Source: Camarhynchus parvulus
Lineage: Eukaryota > Chordata > Aves > Passeriformes > Thraupidae
Direction of reading: 5' to 3'
Assembly (NCBI RefSeq): GCF_901933205.1
Contig: NC_044572.1
Location: forward strand, 91,912,965-91,976,964
Length of the DNA stretch: 64,000 nucleotides
Every line of letters begins with the position of its first letter. Position 1 is the stretch's first letter. A program made the position numbers and the translations under genes. The notes beneath the pieces are model-generated. The model was not told the DNA's origin, ran no database searches, and saw only the letters and a program-made list of their open reading frames with translations. This document shows positions 27,985 through 42,121 of the stretch, piece after piece.

Positions 27985-30900
27985 TCATAATGTGGAATGC
28001 TGTCTCGAAATTTTTTGCAAGGCTTTTTACAAATTTCTTCTCTACCAGCTCACCTTTGTGAGTCATGGTACCCAGTGCCTGAGTGGCACATAGTATTTGC
28101 AAGTGCTTAGTACAGAACTTCCCCATAACCATAAATCTCAAAACCTATTTTGTGGTTTGTTTTTGTCTTCTGGCCACACCCTAGGAAGAGTCACCGAACA
28201 AGGCTTTAAGAACTCAGGGCAGGGATGTTCTTCCTCAGATGTATTTATTCAGAAGCTGGCATAACAAGGTTTTCAAGTGTAAGTTAATAATTGCTTGTTA
28301 CTAATAATTACCACCTGTGCACCAATCATTATGTAGGATAACTTTAACAATTGGTTTGTCCAAAAGGTGCTGTTAATGCCAGGCACTCTGTTTACTCAGG
28401 GACTCTACGTAGCAGCCCTGTGGAGCTCCCTGGCCATGAGGCTGGCAGATGCATGCTGGCTAGTCCTGCAGCTGGGGAGAAGCCTTCTTTCCCTGCCAAC
28501 AGCAGAAATTGGCTGCTGGAGCAGGCTGGACCAGACTCAGTGGCAGCCAGCTATTCCCAGCTTTGCAGTGGCTCCACAGTTCCAAACCATCGAAATTAAA
28601 TGTCAGTCTGACTGACTTGCTTGCACCAGAAATGTTAAATTACAGTGTAATGCAAACCTCCAGAAGACTTGAATTGCTTAGAGGGTAATTTTATTGTCTC
28701 TGGCATCCCATGCGTGCTTCCATCATGGTTTTCCTAATAAGACTTCTCTGTTGTTTTTTGTTTGATTGAAAAGTACATGCAACATCCAAATAAAATAAAT
28801 ATGCACATGCTTAGTTACTGTATAGGAATTCTGGCATTTAATCTGTCCATGTTTGTTAATATGTTTGCATATTCATGGCCACTATGTGTAGCTATGTGTG
28901 GCTGATACATGTTGCCCTCTGAAAGCTGGGATTGTCTAATTCAAGTTACAACTGCATTTTGGATTCCTGTCTGTGAATTCTTGTTGCTCACCAAAGCTGT
29001 CACCAGACATTAGTCATGTCTCCTTGGTACACAGGGCTTCAAGCCAGAGGCAAGGTGCTCTCAGCCCAAACTGTACCTGCTGGAAAGTCTTCCTGAGCCA
29101 GGCAAAGCTGGCAAACCTTCAGGCTGTGGCTCTGTCCTCATACCAATGTGAGCAGAAATATTAATTTGTTTAAGCAGAACAGGCTAAATAAGAGAGATAA
29201 GAAACCATGAAAAATTCTGGAGTGCACAATTATTTTGACACCGCAGTTGGAGTAAAGCACATCTTGATTTCTCCACATTTGCTCCCAGACTACAAATTAG
29301 GAGTTCATCTACAGTGATGCTTAAGTGTCTTCTGTAAAATATTTACTCAGAGTTCAATCAGTTATGAGTGACTTGAAGGTATTCATGCAGCATTTGCAAC
29401 ATTGAGTGAACATTCCAGCCCCAGCCCAGAAAAGAGCTTAAGGCTCGTGCCAGTGAGCTGTGATCTCTGGCCTGCCTGATAAAAGATTTTTAACTTGTGT
29501 TGTGCCAAAAAGTTGCTGAGCAGCCTCTGAGCTGAGGATGCAGCACTAGGGCTGCTGCTGTGCTCCCCATCACCCACAACCCCTTTTTGAGTACCCATGC
29601 ACCTCCCTTCCCTGTCAGGCAGGCAGTGTTTGAGAGCATTCTGGGCAAGAGTTTGTTGGGTGCGGAGCAGGATAAGCAGGTTAAAACAGTAAGCCTTGAT
29701 AATTCTTCTCAAGCTCTCTGTTGGTTTAACACTGGCTCCCAGTGTTCATGCAAGGTGGGACAGGAGCAATGAGAGCCTCCTGACCAAGACCCAATTCTTC
29801 ACCTGCTGTAATTGCCTGAACTCATCTCCTGGCTTTCACTGCTCCTTTTCCTCTGGTCATGAATAAAACAGGCCCTTGTTATGGATGCTAAGCAAAGCTG
29901 CCATAAACACAGTTTTGTTATCCTTCAGCATAATTTACAAATAGGAAACAAAGTGCTTATTCTTACAGGAGAGAAGTACAGGGAAAAAAAAGGATGGGAT
30001 AAGAAGGGATAACCTGTGTCCTCAGAAATCAGGCTGAAGATGGAATACAGGGATTCCCTCCCTGGTGGGAGACTAGCATATTAGACTGACATGAGGGAAG
30101 AGCCTGACTAGGCCCTGTGAGATTCCAGCTTTGTGCTAACTCCGAGTCTCACTGGGAGATATTCAGCCAAGTGCCTCGGGCTGGAGGTACAAGTGTCAAC
30201 TGATACTGTAGTCAAAATCACACAAACATCATCCCTGGACAGAAACCTTCCTAGGTTGGTATTAGCAAAAAAGTGCACAGTGCCTGTAAAATAAAGGTTA
30301 AGAGAAGCTTAAACTGATACTTAGAAGATGTTATGGGCCATACCCTTCTTGGAAAGAGTTGCACTCTGATTGATACCTCAAAAACACTGCTTTTCTTTAT
30401 TCAAAGAAAAACCCAGGAAAAAAAATCCTTGGAAAGTTATGGAAAGCTCCATGAAGCCCACAGGCTGGAAATCTGACTGCAGTTAAATATACTGCATTTA
30501 ACCCTAATTAGAGATCATAAAGGGATGCCTGTGTAACCCACTGCAGGTACAACAATAAATAGAAAATGTCCAAGAGTATGCACAAGCCAGCCTGGGTGCT
30601 GTGTGCATGGATTCTGCAAGTGGCATTTTCAGCCAATTTTCCTCCATGTTGCTATGTGTGTTCATTTCGGCAAAACCTCTAATTTGTACATGAAATGGCC
30701 ATTTCCTTGAATGCCATGAGGCAATTGAATCTAATGTTCTAATTTGTAGTTTCAAATGCTTGTTTGCACGAGGAGTCATGTCTGTGAGCAAGGGGGCTCA
30801 ACCACGCAAGCACAGACCGCTGCACATCTGGACTGTGGGATTTGAGAAGCACCAGCAAAACAACAAACCTCACTAAAAGGCTTCAGAAAATAGCATGACC

Positions 30901-33560
30901 TTTAAATGGCAATATTAGTAATAGAAAAAACAAAGGGAAGGAAAGAGGAGTAATTTAATTCAAGTGGATTTTCAAATATAATGCAGTTCATTTAAAGTTA
31001 ATTTCATTTAATGTTAATTTTAATTAGCTCACATCTGTTGCAGATATCCACAGAACTGATTTAACCTGAGAACTGGGGCTGCTTTTCCTGCAATCCTTTA
31101 CTTCAATTACAAAATCCTACCACACTGTAATGCTACATACATAGTTGCTTCCTTTGGAAAGGAGCAGGGAGAGGATGAACTGTGCAAAATGGACCCTGGT
31201 CATGTTGCTTAATGTACAGCACAAAAGACCTATAGATTCTGTGCTGACAAGAAAACAGCTCTGACATTAAAAAAAAAAAAAAGCCAACCCAAAGCTGTAA
31301 TTTGTCTTAATATTAGCCTCTGCAAAACTTTCTGTAGAAATGTGAAACCCAGAAGTACTGGCAGAATGAACATGGACCACTGATCTCTGTTTTTTCCTTC
31401 TTTGTATGCTTGAGACTAACTGAAGTTTGCCTTTCACATTGGTTTGTAGTAAGTGAATTTTAAGACTGTGAAATAGTCCCAACAGGAAAATTACACTGAG
31501 AACTCAAGAAAGGGAGACCAAGATGATTTTTTGAAACCAGTTGGATTTTTCAAAGCTGATGTTCTGAATTGTGATGAGTTTATATGGATGTAGTATTGCA
31601 ATTTACAGGAATGTTAGAAGAAGTGAGACCTGGATGCACGGAGTACCATTAACAAAACTCTCAAGTGGAATGTGCAGCAATTTAAATTAATGAAACACTA
31701 ATTTCCTGCTCTTTCAAAGAACTCCCTTTACTACCATAAGACTCACAGAAACAAGTGTATGCATGCCTGCTTATTTAGTGGTGTGTCTAAAAGTCTCTAA
31801 TAGGACTGTTAAATAAATAAGAACAAATATCTGATGCATTTGTCCCAGTGATGGGCTTTGTTATCTGTGCACCCAAGTGCTGCATTTTGTATGCACCCAT
31901 TTTTCAAAGCAGAGAACCTAGGGCAGTCTTACATGGCCGTTAAGGGGAAGGCTTTGACATGTAAGAGATTTCCATTTCTTCCTACACTGAAATCTAAGCC
32001 TGACAGACTCATGGGCTAAATTAATTCCTTAAGCCCTTGGCCCGGTGATAAAACTTATCTGAAGCAGAAAATGGAAATGTACAGTGTGCTTTATAGAGCT
32101 GATCAAAGATTTCCCAGAAAGTGCTGAAGTCATCAGAAATGAATGATCTGCTCCCATGGATAGGAAAAGTGGATGTTTTAATTGCATCAATTATTCACCG
32201 CCAATTATTTGTGAGAAGTCTTTTATGTCTGGGTGGTTCAGGAGCCTATCTATGCATGTTAAAGTCAGCTGAGTTTCCTATTATTTTTCTGTGAACACCA
32301 AGTTAGCTGCGCTGGTGGTTCAAATCAGAGATGGAGGAGCCTGCTGAAATTTGGAGCTGGCATCTACTGTGTGACTCCTTCCCTACTGAAATTCAAAAGA
32401 ATCTAACATTGTGGTAGGAAATTGATCCTTACTGAAATGGTCTTTAAAACAAGGAAAACCAGACAATCTCCTGAAGGAGATGATGTACAGATATATACTA
32501 TATTTTAACTTACTATTACATTATTATGCAGCAGAAGATTACACACAGAGGATGCTAACACAAGCCATTCCTTTTTGTTATTCTCCCACTAAAGTAAGAA
32601 ACATCTTTGCCATTGACTAATCCATCAGCCTTTTCAGATCCGTTTCTACCCACACATGACATGGTTTTGGAGACCTGTGTTTTTTTGTTTAACTGTTCAT
32701 TGCTGCTGAGGAAAAGCAGTGCCCACCAAGTGCTCCCTTGATGACATTGTTGGTCATTAGTCAACCTGAGATATTTATGTGACATCTAGGAAGAGTCCCT
32801 GCTTGGTGGCTGCATGCCTGGCAGGGACCATCTGCATCATTTCATATGGAGCTGATTCCTACAGCGCATCCTACCTTGAGAAGCAGCCTGGACAGACCCA
32901 GTATGTCCAGAAAAAGCAAGATGTCCTTTTCCCAAGCTGTTTCCTGAAATAACCTGCATTTCCTGCAATGCTGCCATCAGACTGCTGTGGCTGGCATGAA
33001 GAGCTGTTATCACATGTAACCCATGTCTGAACCCCAAATCCCCCCGCTCCCCCCCGAGATGCAGTTGCCACGCAGTGATTTAAGACTCCTTAAGCAGAGC
33101 AGGAAGAGATCAGAAAAACAAGGAAAGCCTATTTGCAAATCTAAAGAAAGACATTGTGTAGCTGGGGCAGGAAAAGCAACAGCTGAGCAGCACCTGGAGG
33201 CACTGCCAGGCACAGGACAAGTAAAGTCATAAAAAGTCCCAAGAGCAGAGGAGCTCTGAACCTCTGCAAACACTTTAAGGCTTGTCAGCCCTGCCAGGTG
33301 CCCCTGACCAAGGGATGTCCTTCCAACAGTGGGATCCAGGGAGACGGGCTACATACAACTGTGCTGCCTCAGTGCTGCTTGTTGGCACTAAAACATCTCC
33401 ACAAAGTTATGAGACTTTGTCTCAGTTTCTGCTTCCTTCCCAAATTTATCACTTTGGGAAAATTACTGATATTGTCCTATGCCAAGGTGATACATATATC
33501 TGCATGTTTGCTATAGCATTAGAGCTGAATTGTAATGGGTTTTTTTTTTATTAAAAGCTG

Positions 33561-33612
33561 CAGTTGGACTTGATGATCTGGAAGGTCTTTTCCAACCTAG
33601 GTTATTCTATGA
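33561..33612 (+). mobile_element. CR1 3' tail fragment
   Basis: A short relic matching only the last 50 bp of CR1: TTGGACTTGATGATCTGGAA, then GGTCTTTTCCAACCTAGG and a single TTCTATGA octamer. A T10 run lies just upstream. Severe 5' truncation is typical for CR1. Confidence 0.8.
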
Positions 33613-36600
33613 TGGAAAGGCAAAAATTGGTATCAACAAATAGAATTGTTGTGAATGAAATTTTGCTGCCATTTTAATGGAGAAAAATGAAATGCAGGGA
33701 AAAGCTTGAACTTCAAGAAAGGATAAATATCCCACTGATGTGAGCTGTCTCCTCCCTTTGAAGGGTTTTGGTGCTGGGCCACCAGTTGTGTACTACTAGT
33801 GCTCCTCTAAGGTACTGGATGTAAGGAAATGTATTAGGGAAAGCTGTGTGACAGATGCCAGGGACTTTTGGCTCCTCAGCTACCTGCTCCAGCTGGGGCC
33901 ACAGCATCTTTCCAGGCAGCCCTTGGGAACTCTGTACTTTGGGATGAGGCATTTTGCATCTTCCTTTCCAAATACTCTCCAGCTGAGGGGCAATGCCTTC
34001 CCCACTCTTGGAGTATTTTCCCTGGATTGCTTTGAAATGCCAGAGGCACATAGAATTTCCTCAGCTTGTATGCTGCAGCTCCTCACACATAGCCTTTGGG
34101 GATCTCATGTGGTCAGGAGCAGCCTCAGCAATGTGGTTTCCCATGAGTGAGTCCAAGCAATGTCCACTCCTGCTTCCAATGGCCCAGCAGCATCAGGAGG
34201 ACTTTTAAAAACCAGGAATGTGGCCAACAGAATATATACTTAAGGTTTTTTCAAAAGAGGACACCCCCACCACCAGCAACATCAAAGGCAGTGGAAAAAA
34301 GTTGAGGGGGAAGTCTCAGGCATCTGTCAGGACTGTGCTTGATGCCATCCCTCATTCAGGTCCTTCTCTGTTGGACTGAAAAGCTGTACAGCCTCCTGCT
34401 TCATTGAGCTTGAGCTCTGATGGCAGCCTGGTGAGATTTTAATCACCACCCCAGCAGCTCTGAGACATCTCCTCAGTACAGGGGAAGAACTGCACTTCTT
34501 GACTCAGGTGCTTAAAGGTGTGAATTCAGGCAAGGATGCATGTTTTGTGATAGTAGGGCATATCCCTCTGCCTTGGACTGGCATACTCTCACCTTTCTTT
34601 TCTTCTTTCCACCTACCAGACTGGAATTCTCTGTCTCCCAGAAGAGTGAATCAAGGAAGAGCAAAGCTTGTGGATGTGGCAGTCAAGAGGTTTCAGACAG
34701 AAGACAGGATAAAAAGAGTCCCACAGGTTCCTTTAAAAAGGAAAAACAAGGCAAAGATGCGGGGGGGCAATGAGAAAAGGAAAAACTAGAGACTTTACAG
34801 TTTTAAAGCCAGCTGCTCAGTCTGGTGTGGCCTGATTCATGCCCAGTGTTGGCAACGGCACTTTGGGATCCTGTCAGCCAGAGAGTGGAAGTGGTGGCCA
34901 GGGTGAACATATGCTAAGTTTCTTAGTCGGAAAGTCAGAAGGCAGAACACTCATGATAATTTATTGGAACCTAAAAATAACACCGACAAGACCCTTTTAA
35001 CATCAGGCAATTTCTAGTCCTTAAAAACTACAACACAGCTTTCTGAATGTCGTTAATGCCAAGCCCATAGAATATCCCATTGTTTAGACATGAAAAGAAA
35101 TCCTTACTGTAAAGACAGAGATGTATTAGACAGAGATGGATAAAGAAATTCTAGAATGAGTCTCTAAATGCCATCTTGTCATTGTATCAATCATTTAAGG
35201 TCCTTGTAATATGCTACCTATATTAGCATTTTGTGCCCTATGATAAAAGTATAGATAGGAAGTATCTATTGATTTGTTTAGAATCTCCTATACAGCCTAA
35301 ACCCAAGCAGATCCCTCTCAGTTTAGTAACCAGAAAGTGTTCCAGATGCATGTCTATGCTCCTGTGCACATTTAAGTATCAGGAAGACAGAAACAGTTGC
35401 CTTCAATGATCTCAATTATTAGGTCTTAGGCAAAATTCAAGTTATTGTGGCAGCTTGGCAAGCTCCGCGTATCATCTGAGCCATCACGTGTGTTTTCTCT
35501 GCTAGCAGGAGGAACTGAAAAAAGAATGGGTTGGCCTGAATTTCATGTGTTTTGTGGGTTTTGTGTGTCTGAAAAGGCACTGATCTTCCCTTAATCTGCA
35601 GCAACCGGCTGCCCTTGGTCTGTCTTTCAACTAAATTAAGGCTCATCTAAAAACCAGAGATTCTACATTACTCCAAGCTCTGCCACCCAGCTGCCACCTG
35701 GATCCTCATCTAAAACAAAAAATTTTCCAGGCTTCTCCTTGACCTTGGCACAGAACACCCCTGCAGTCTCCTGGCTCCTAATTTTAATATGCTGGACAAC
35801 TGAACCCCTTTCCTACATATTATCAATAATAAATGAAAACTTCTTGGTCACACCATCAAAGTAAAGAGACATATTGGCCAAAGTGACAGATGATAGCATT
35901 CCATTCAAACAGCCACCTAAACAAGACTGCTGAGCACATCTCTATCATCCTCTCTATGAGGCATTGGGAGTAATATTTTACACAAGACTTGGCAGGGAAT
36001 CAAAAACTGAGAACGTGTTCTCCTTAGCTCTACCAGCTGCTAGAAGCCCCTTGACAACTCTGTAACAGCCCTCTATCTGTGTAAAGCAGACAACAGCCTC
36101 TGTCAGAGCAAGAGGTATTTCACTGAGGTGTCAGCCTGAGCAAGCCTTCATGCTGCCACTTCATACCACTGTCATTATTTAAGTTAGAAGCCTTAATCTT
36201 TAAATGCTTTATGCCTGGAAACAGAGCCACAGCCATTTCTCCTTCCATCCTGAGCTGATCTTACTCATTGGAGCCAAGAGGGCTCTGCAGGATGGCAGCA
36301 GCCAGGGGAAGCAGCTTGTGGCTGTCCCATGCAGCTTCTGTCATTAAAGCCCATCTCCCACCTCACAGAGACACGCAGGAAGGGTGATTTCTTCACACCA
36401 CATCAGCAGTGACCCTTTTCTCTCTCTTTACATTCAAGTGTTAATTACAAAATAGAACCATGGAAGAGTTGGAACAAACATTACTGCGCAGGGATGCAGG
36501 CCGCAGCTGGATTGAAAATTAATTTAGGGCTTAAATTCCCTGTATTTCCTCTGGAGATCCTTCCCTGGGTTTTGAATCCAGGGTCTAATGCAGGAAGACC

Positions 36601-39188
36601 TCAAAGGGGTGACCAGGCTTAGAGTAAAGCGCAACCTATGCAGTCCCTCGCACTGCATGTGGGCACTGGAACCTTCAGCTCTCCTTTAGTTGGAACATGA
36701 TGGCTGTTACTGTGAATATATCCCTTGAAAGTACGATTCCAAACCAAAATGACTCCTTTGAAATATGTTGTTATACGCTCTCATCATCCTCAACAGATGC
36801 CTTCCCCTGGTAAGACTGAGCAGGTTGAAAACATTCCAGATTCACAGCCATGATGCCGGGGAGAGCAGAAACCCCAAACCAGATCTCTCTGAGCCTGGAG
36901 CAGACACCCATTCTCCAGACATGTTGCCTAATGATATTATCTCTCATGGGCTGTGCTGCCTCCCTAAAATACACTCAAACTAATTTTTTTCCTGAAACAA
37001 CTCATCTAAAGAGATGCCAGATGTCAGAGATGCAGCCTGAACATTTGTCCACACTGTGTGTGCTACTGCACTGAACATTTTTTCTGGGCAGAGATATCCA
37101 CTCTGATTCTGTCATCATCTATGCAAGGTGTCCAGCACACCTGCAGGGTGTATTTTTATGGATGAGAACAACTTTGAAGGAGTAAATTGAAGTGCCTGAA
37201 GCCAGTGTAAAGGCTAAGCATATGGCAGGCAGCAAGCAGGATGCTTTACCATGGAAAAGTTTGTGAAAATCAGTGATTTCAAGCTATGAGAGAGGGTAGG
37301 GAAATGTTTTTACCTCTGGGACCCCGTTGGAGCTCCCTGTAGAGGTCTCTTGGCATTAACAAATGGTTCCCTTATTTTCTCTCACAGTGGTCATAACTGC
37401 ATTCTTTACTCCCCTTTTTCCATGTGAAAATGTTACTTAAAATGAGACTCAATTCTCCACAGAAATACTGAAAATACAGGTGCCAGAAAATGAGATCTTT
37501 TCATTAGCTGTCAGTGTAGCCCTCATACAAAATCCACTTTCATAGTTACTTTACCCCATGTAATTACACTGCAAAGCCCTGTTTAACATCTCACTACATA
37601 ATGGGAACTTTCTATTTCAAATCAGATCAATGTTAAGAGTTACTCAGACATTTCGAGAGATAATAGCTGTAATTAAGGTGTTTCTAGTGATGGGTTCCTA
37701 TTATAACATGGTGGAAGATTCTCTGATAGTCTTGCTGACTGCATTAATCACAATTGTTTTCATTAATATTGACACTATTCTCTTACCAGACAAATAGAAA
37801 AGGAGATTAATCAAAATACTGTGTTGGTTTCCTTTGCTCTGAACCCCTCTTTTGGACTGATGCTCAATTCTAAGCTTTCAATTGGAATAAAGAACAGTTT
37901 TTGTAAGATGTGCAGGCAGCTTCACACTGTTATTTAAAGCAAAATTGTGAGAACAAAGAGAGATAATTATTTTTTGAGAATCTGAAAATAAAGCACTGAT
38001 GAAATTTAAATGCTACAATTCCTAAACATCTCATTTGTTTCCAATTTGTGTGTCAGTGATGTGATATTGCTGGAATTGTGTTCAGACTGGGGAATGAGGT
38101 AAGCATGCATATGTGGGTTCATTTTCTTGGGGGAAAATTGCACAGACCAAGGCATGGCTGGCACACGAGCCATTTGGGGTTGTGAGGCTGACTCAGGAAA
38201 ATGGGGGCTTCCAGTGGCAAGTCCCTGTGATGATGGTTTGGGACAAGCAAACACTATGTTGAGTTTTAAAATGATGGAAGAAAAGAGACCATAATTCCCA
38301 GTAGAACCAGTGAAGTTAAACAAGGGATGCATTTGACTTTAAAAGCCTATAAATGTTAATTTTTCATGGGTATCAGTTCTACATAGTCAACTGAAGCTGT
38401 CAGAGCCAGCTTCTCCTGAACAAAGGTGTCGTGTCAAGTCATCCAGATAAAAGTAAAGTCACATACCAAAAATGAGAAGGGCCAAGACAAACAGGGAGCA
38501 TGACAGGAGTGCAGGGCATGATCTCATACAACTCACAGTGAAAAGGGAAGCAAAGGAACAGCTTTGTTCTGAGGAAATTCACACATTGATTTCCAGATCC
38601 AGCAGTCTGCCCATTATACAAGTAAAGGAAGAAAACCAACCATAAAAATGCACATTTGGGAGAACTGTGCATATTGACCACTAAACCTGTGGCTGCTAAA
38701 TGTGCTTTGGAAATACATCTATGAAATATGATGAGTCAGTTAAAAGTTTATTTCAGTAGATTTGCATACTATGAAGAAATAGAAAACTGTGAATCCCTTA
38801 ACTCCAGTTTTCTAATGAAAAACATGAAAGTACCAAGGGAAAACTATATCTGCAAAGATTTTTATTCACTTTCTGCTTTCAAATACTAGTTACCACAACG
38901 TAGCCTCTTAAAAAGTGAGTGATAACCATAGAAATTGTTGCTGTTTTCATATATCTAATGCAAAACAAGTATTTTTTGTGTAACCCTTTAAATGTGAAAT
39001 ATTATCTTGCATTTTGTACATAGGAGTACATAGAAGTGCCCTTCAAATTTGCAAAATGGAAAACAGCTATACTTTATCAGATGCATTGCCCAGCTTTATA
39101 TCTACAGGAACCTAAAAGGTTGATATAACCAGAGCCTGAGACAAAAGGACCTAGTAGATCAATTATTATTGAAGTGAAAAATAAAGCT

Positions 39189-39245
39189 AAAAAAAAACCC
39201 AAAAAAAACCCCCAAAACAAAAACAAAAACAAAAACAACAAAAGC
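39189..39245 (+). repeat. A-rich low-complexity tract with (CAAAA)n
   Basis: Runs of A broken by CCC, passing into four CAAAA-like units. It may be an old retroposon tail, but no element body is recognisable beside it. Confidence 0.85.
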
Positions 39246-41175
39246 TCTGCAAGGAACAGGTCTTTGCAAGAAGTCTCAAAATCCCGGTGTCCTGCCTTAA
39301 TGTTGATTTTCAGAGGCTACAGGTTTATAAATTGATGTCTCACTAGTGATTGCCTCGCTGCCCTTTGCAATGTGGGCTCAAATCCCATTGCACCTCATCT
39401 TTTGTTTTGCTTGGAGGGGATCTGCAGCTCACCGAGGCTGTAATCCCACTGGGATACGGCGCTCCCTTATGGTCCTTGCAAACAAGACAGTATGTACGTC
39501 TGTCTTCCTGCTCTCTGGTTTCTGGCCAGGACACAATAAAAAAACAAACTCTCACGGGAATGGAAAACTAACTAACTAAAAAAAATAAAAAATTCTCATT
39601 CTCTGAGTTCTATATATAATCTTTTAATCTATGATTACAAGTTACTTCTTGCTAATGTTTGGTAAAATGCTCTTTTAAACTCACTTACTGGAGCCTACAT
39701 ACTCACTTATAATAACTAGTAAAACTAGTTGTGTGAAGCCTGTGTCAAAATCAGTATTTAAAAAAATAAATCCCAGACTTGTACAAAAGAAGCAAAATAC
39801 ATTGTGAGACTGACATCTCAAATTCATAACTGCTCAGTGTCTGTTGAATAAAAACTATTGGCTGTAGAGGATGTGAAAAGCATAGGGGTTCAATAAAGAG
39901 GAAGTGTTTTATAATCCTTGAAATGAGACCTGTGGTTGTATCAAGTCTTTAAAAATAAATTTTCCCTTTAGGTTAAGAGTTGCTGTAGTTTTGGTGAGGC
40001 AGGACAGGATATGCTTCAAATTATACTTCAATAAATAAGAAACAGTTCTACTGATATGAGTAGGATTAAACAGAGGGGAAACAAAAAATAGACCTGCTAT
40101 CACTGGGAAATACAAAGAGCAAAAAGACCCTACATCTATATGTGGAAATATATGAAAGGGGATTGTACATAAATATCTCCCATGTCCAAAGGAATAAAAC
40201 CTGTAGTTTAAGAAAAGATGAAAAACAATTAGAATGATACAGACTAAAGGAAGAGAAACAGAAGAATATACTTAAAAGGCATAACTCTTTATGCTGATCA
40301 GTCACATCCTACATCCTATTTGAGGTACAATAAAACAACAGTTGTTTTACTCTGCTAGATTTGTTACAAGTTGTTCAAAGACTGTGATAAAGCATGTCCC
40401 ATAAACAGCAGTGTGGGGGACTTCTCTGCTGGTGGTCCTGCACTCCTGACCACAGCTCTTCCCTTAGAGGGCTGTGAGCATCCATGAGTAAAACTGCAAC
40501 CCTGCTGGCTTGAGGAGTTAATGCTAAGGCCTGATTCCTTGTTTATGGTTTTTTTTAACCATTGTAAAGCTTTGTTATTGTGGCTGCGATTTTGCTGCTG
40601 CCAGGGTGATAAAAAGTAGTTTCAGAATTTAAGGGCCTAGCTCTGTGCTGGGGTTAAACAAGCATTTTAGCACTTGTTGGGTCTGTGAGATTATCATCAG
40701 TGAAAATAAAAAATATGCATAAGTGGAGCATGTTCTTAAGAGCTTTATGTAATCCATGTTTACATCTCTATTCACGCAGACTGAAGGCAACCTCTGATTA
40801 CTCTTTACAAAACTGAGTATAATGGGAATGTTGCATTGTGCTTCCTGGGGCAGAAAACATAACCAGAAAGGACCTTGTAGTTTCAAGTATGGGTCTGTCA
40901 CATGTAGAAGACAGAAACTGTGAAATGTGAGGAATTTTTGCCAACAACCCCTCCTCCACAATTTTCTCTTGGGAAATGAAGAAAGAATTATTTTGGCATG
41001 ATAGTGTGGGCATGACACTTTCTGAATATTCAGTCAAAGCCTTTGGAATAGGGAAATATGTGGCATAAAGGATGCTGTTGCCATTGGGCTCTGGGATTAC
41101 ACTCATGGTCCAGGAGTGATAGAAAGCTTTAAATTCAATAAGGGTTGTAAATATCTACCAACTCAAACAGATTTG

Positions 41176-41191
41176 AAAAAAAAAAAAAAAA
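41176..41191 (+). repeat. Poly(A) run downstream of SCGN
   Basis: Sixteen consecutive A about 350 bp past the inferred SCGN poly(A) site, with no identifiable source element. Confidence 0.85.
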
Positions 41192-41534
41192 CCAAGCATG
41201 TGTAGGAGCTTTGCTCTCATCAGGCTTCTGTCCTTTCAGTTTTCCAATTTATTGAAACCTTGTAGGTTATTTCAGTTTGGGTCAGAAGAGAAGTGTCCTC
41301 CAGAAGTGATATTACTCTGTGGCTTCATCCGGCGGGTGACACACAAACCACACATGGTGTGTGTGGCTTCCACATGGGAAGGATCTAATACGTTTCATAG
41401 CAGATTTGGACCCCACAACTGACAGGCATCACAAAACCTCTTGCCATCTGATGCATGTTACATAAAAAGCTGTGTACAGTCTGCCAGCCTGTGGCAGATG
41501 TCTTTCTGTACATAACACATAAACTTTGATGTTA

Positions 41535-41992
41535 GTGAATTTCTGTAATTGCCATTTTATTTCTGCACAAATACACTGTCATCCATCCAATATTTTAAAT
41601 GCACAAGGCACAATGTTCACCAAAGTAATGACTTCACACATACAAAGTGACCATCAGAAACACCTAGTAGCTGCACTCTGAAAGCACTGAGGGGATGTTT
41701 CTGAGGAGATGCTTGTTCCTATCCTGGGAGAATGGGCAGGGCAGCGTTTCATGAAAATAATAGCAACCTGTCCTCTGAGCAGACATTGCCAGGGAGACCC
41801 ACAAGAGGCAGCAGCAAGTGAACAGCACAAAGGAGTTGGTGGAGTGAGGAGGCCATCGTGTAAATCCCACTCTCCAGCCTGGCAGCGTGGTGCCTCAGCT
41901 CCCCACCACTCCCGCAGCAGCACAGAACATACTTCTACGAGGAGCAGCAGGCAAATCTTTCAAGGGAAACACAACCACAAGCACTTTCCCAG
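41535..41992 (-). other. SCGN: SCGN 3' untranslated region (inferred)
   Basis: About 450 bp between the TAG stop and the first AATAAA signal on the minus strand. I see no other AATAAA or ATTAAA nearer the stop. The 3' limit is an estimate, about 20 nt past the signal. The overlapping plus-strand ORFs here look like chance. Confidence 0.6.
41556..41561 (-). terminator. SCGN: SCGN poly(A) signal AATAAA
   Basis: A perfect AATAAA on the minus strand about 432 nt past the stop codon. A GT-rich stretch follows on that strand (TTTATGTGTTATGTAC, around 41508-41523), as expected of a downstream cleavage element. Cleavage is inferred near 41535. Confidence 0.65.
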
Positions 41993-42121
41993 CTATGGGT
42001 TAATTTTCAGCCCAAGACACAAAGCTAGTTCAGATTTCTGAATTTTCCCATCCTTGTTCACATCGCAGTGGTTGAGCAGGATCTGGCGGAACTTGTCCAG
42101 GTCCACCCCACTAATGCTGGG
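41993..42121 (-). CDS. SCGN: SCGN exon 11, coding part (EF-hand 6 and stop)
   Basis: This 129-nt terminal coding segment begins [19 protein letters not shown], continues through the EF-hand 6 loop [12 protein letters not shown] and ends [11 protein letters not shown] with a TAG stop at 41995-41993. The loop is fully canonical. The acceptor is CATTCTTTTTCTCTTTGCCTGCAG. The block is nearly identical to mammalian secretagogin and is the strongest single piece of evidence for the gene's identity. Confidence 0.97.
   Translation of the reverse strand, partial: PSISGVDLDKFRQILLNHCDVNKDGKIQKSELALCLGLKINP

Larger units (their letters stand above)
27985..41534. other. Gene-free stretch downstream of SCGN
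   Basis: Holds the CR1 tail fragment near 33561, a C-rich patch at 33032-33055, poly(A) runs and the 39189-39245 A-rich tract. No protein-coding exon is recognisable. A TTAATT-rich patch at 30955-31030 could be a conserved non-coding element, but that cannot be judged from one sequence. Confidence 0.55.

Noticed and set aside
36449..36480. Possible CR1 3' end (AATAGAACCATGGAAGAGTT)
   Set aside because: Only a loose resemblance to the CR1 tail and the sequence beyond it does not continue as CR1.
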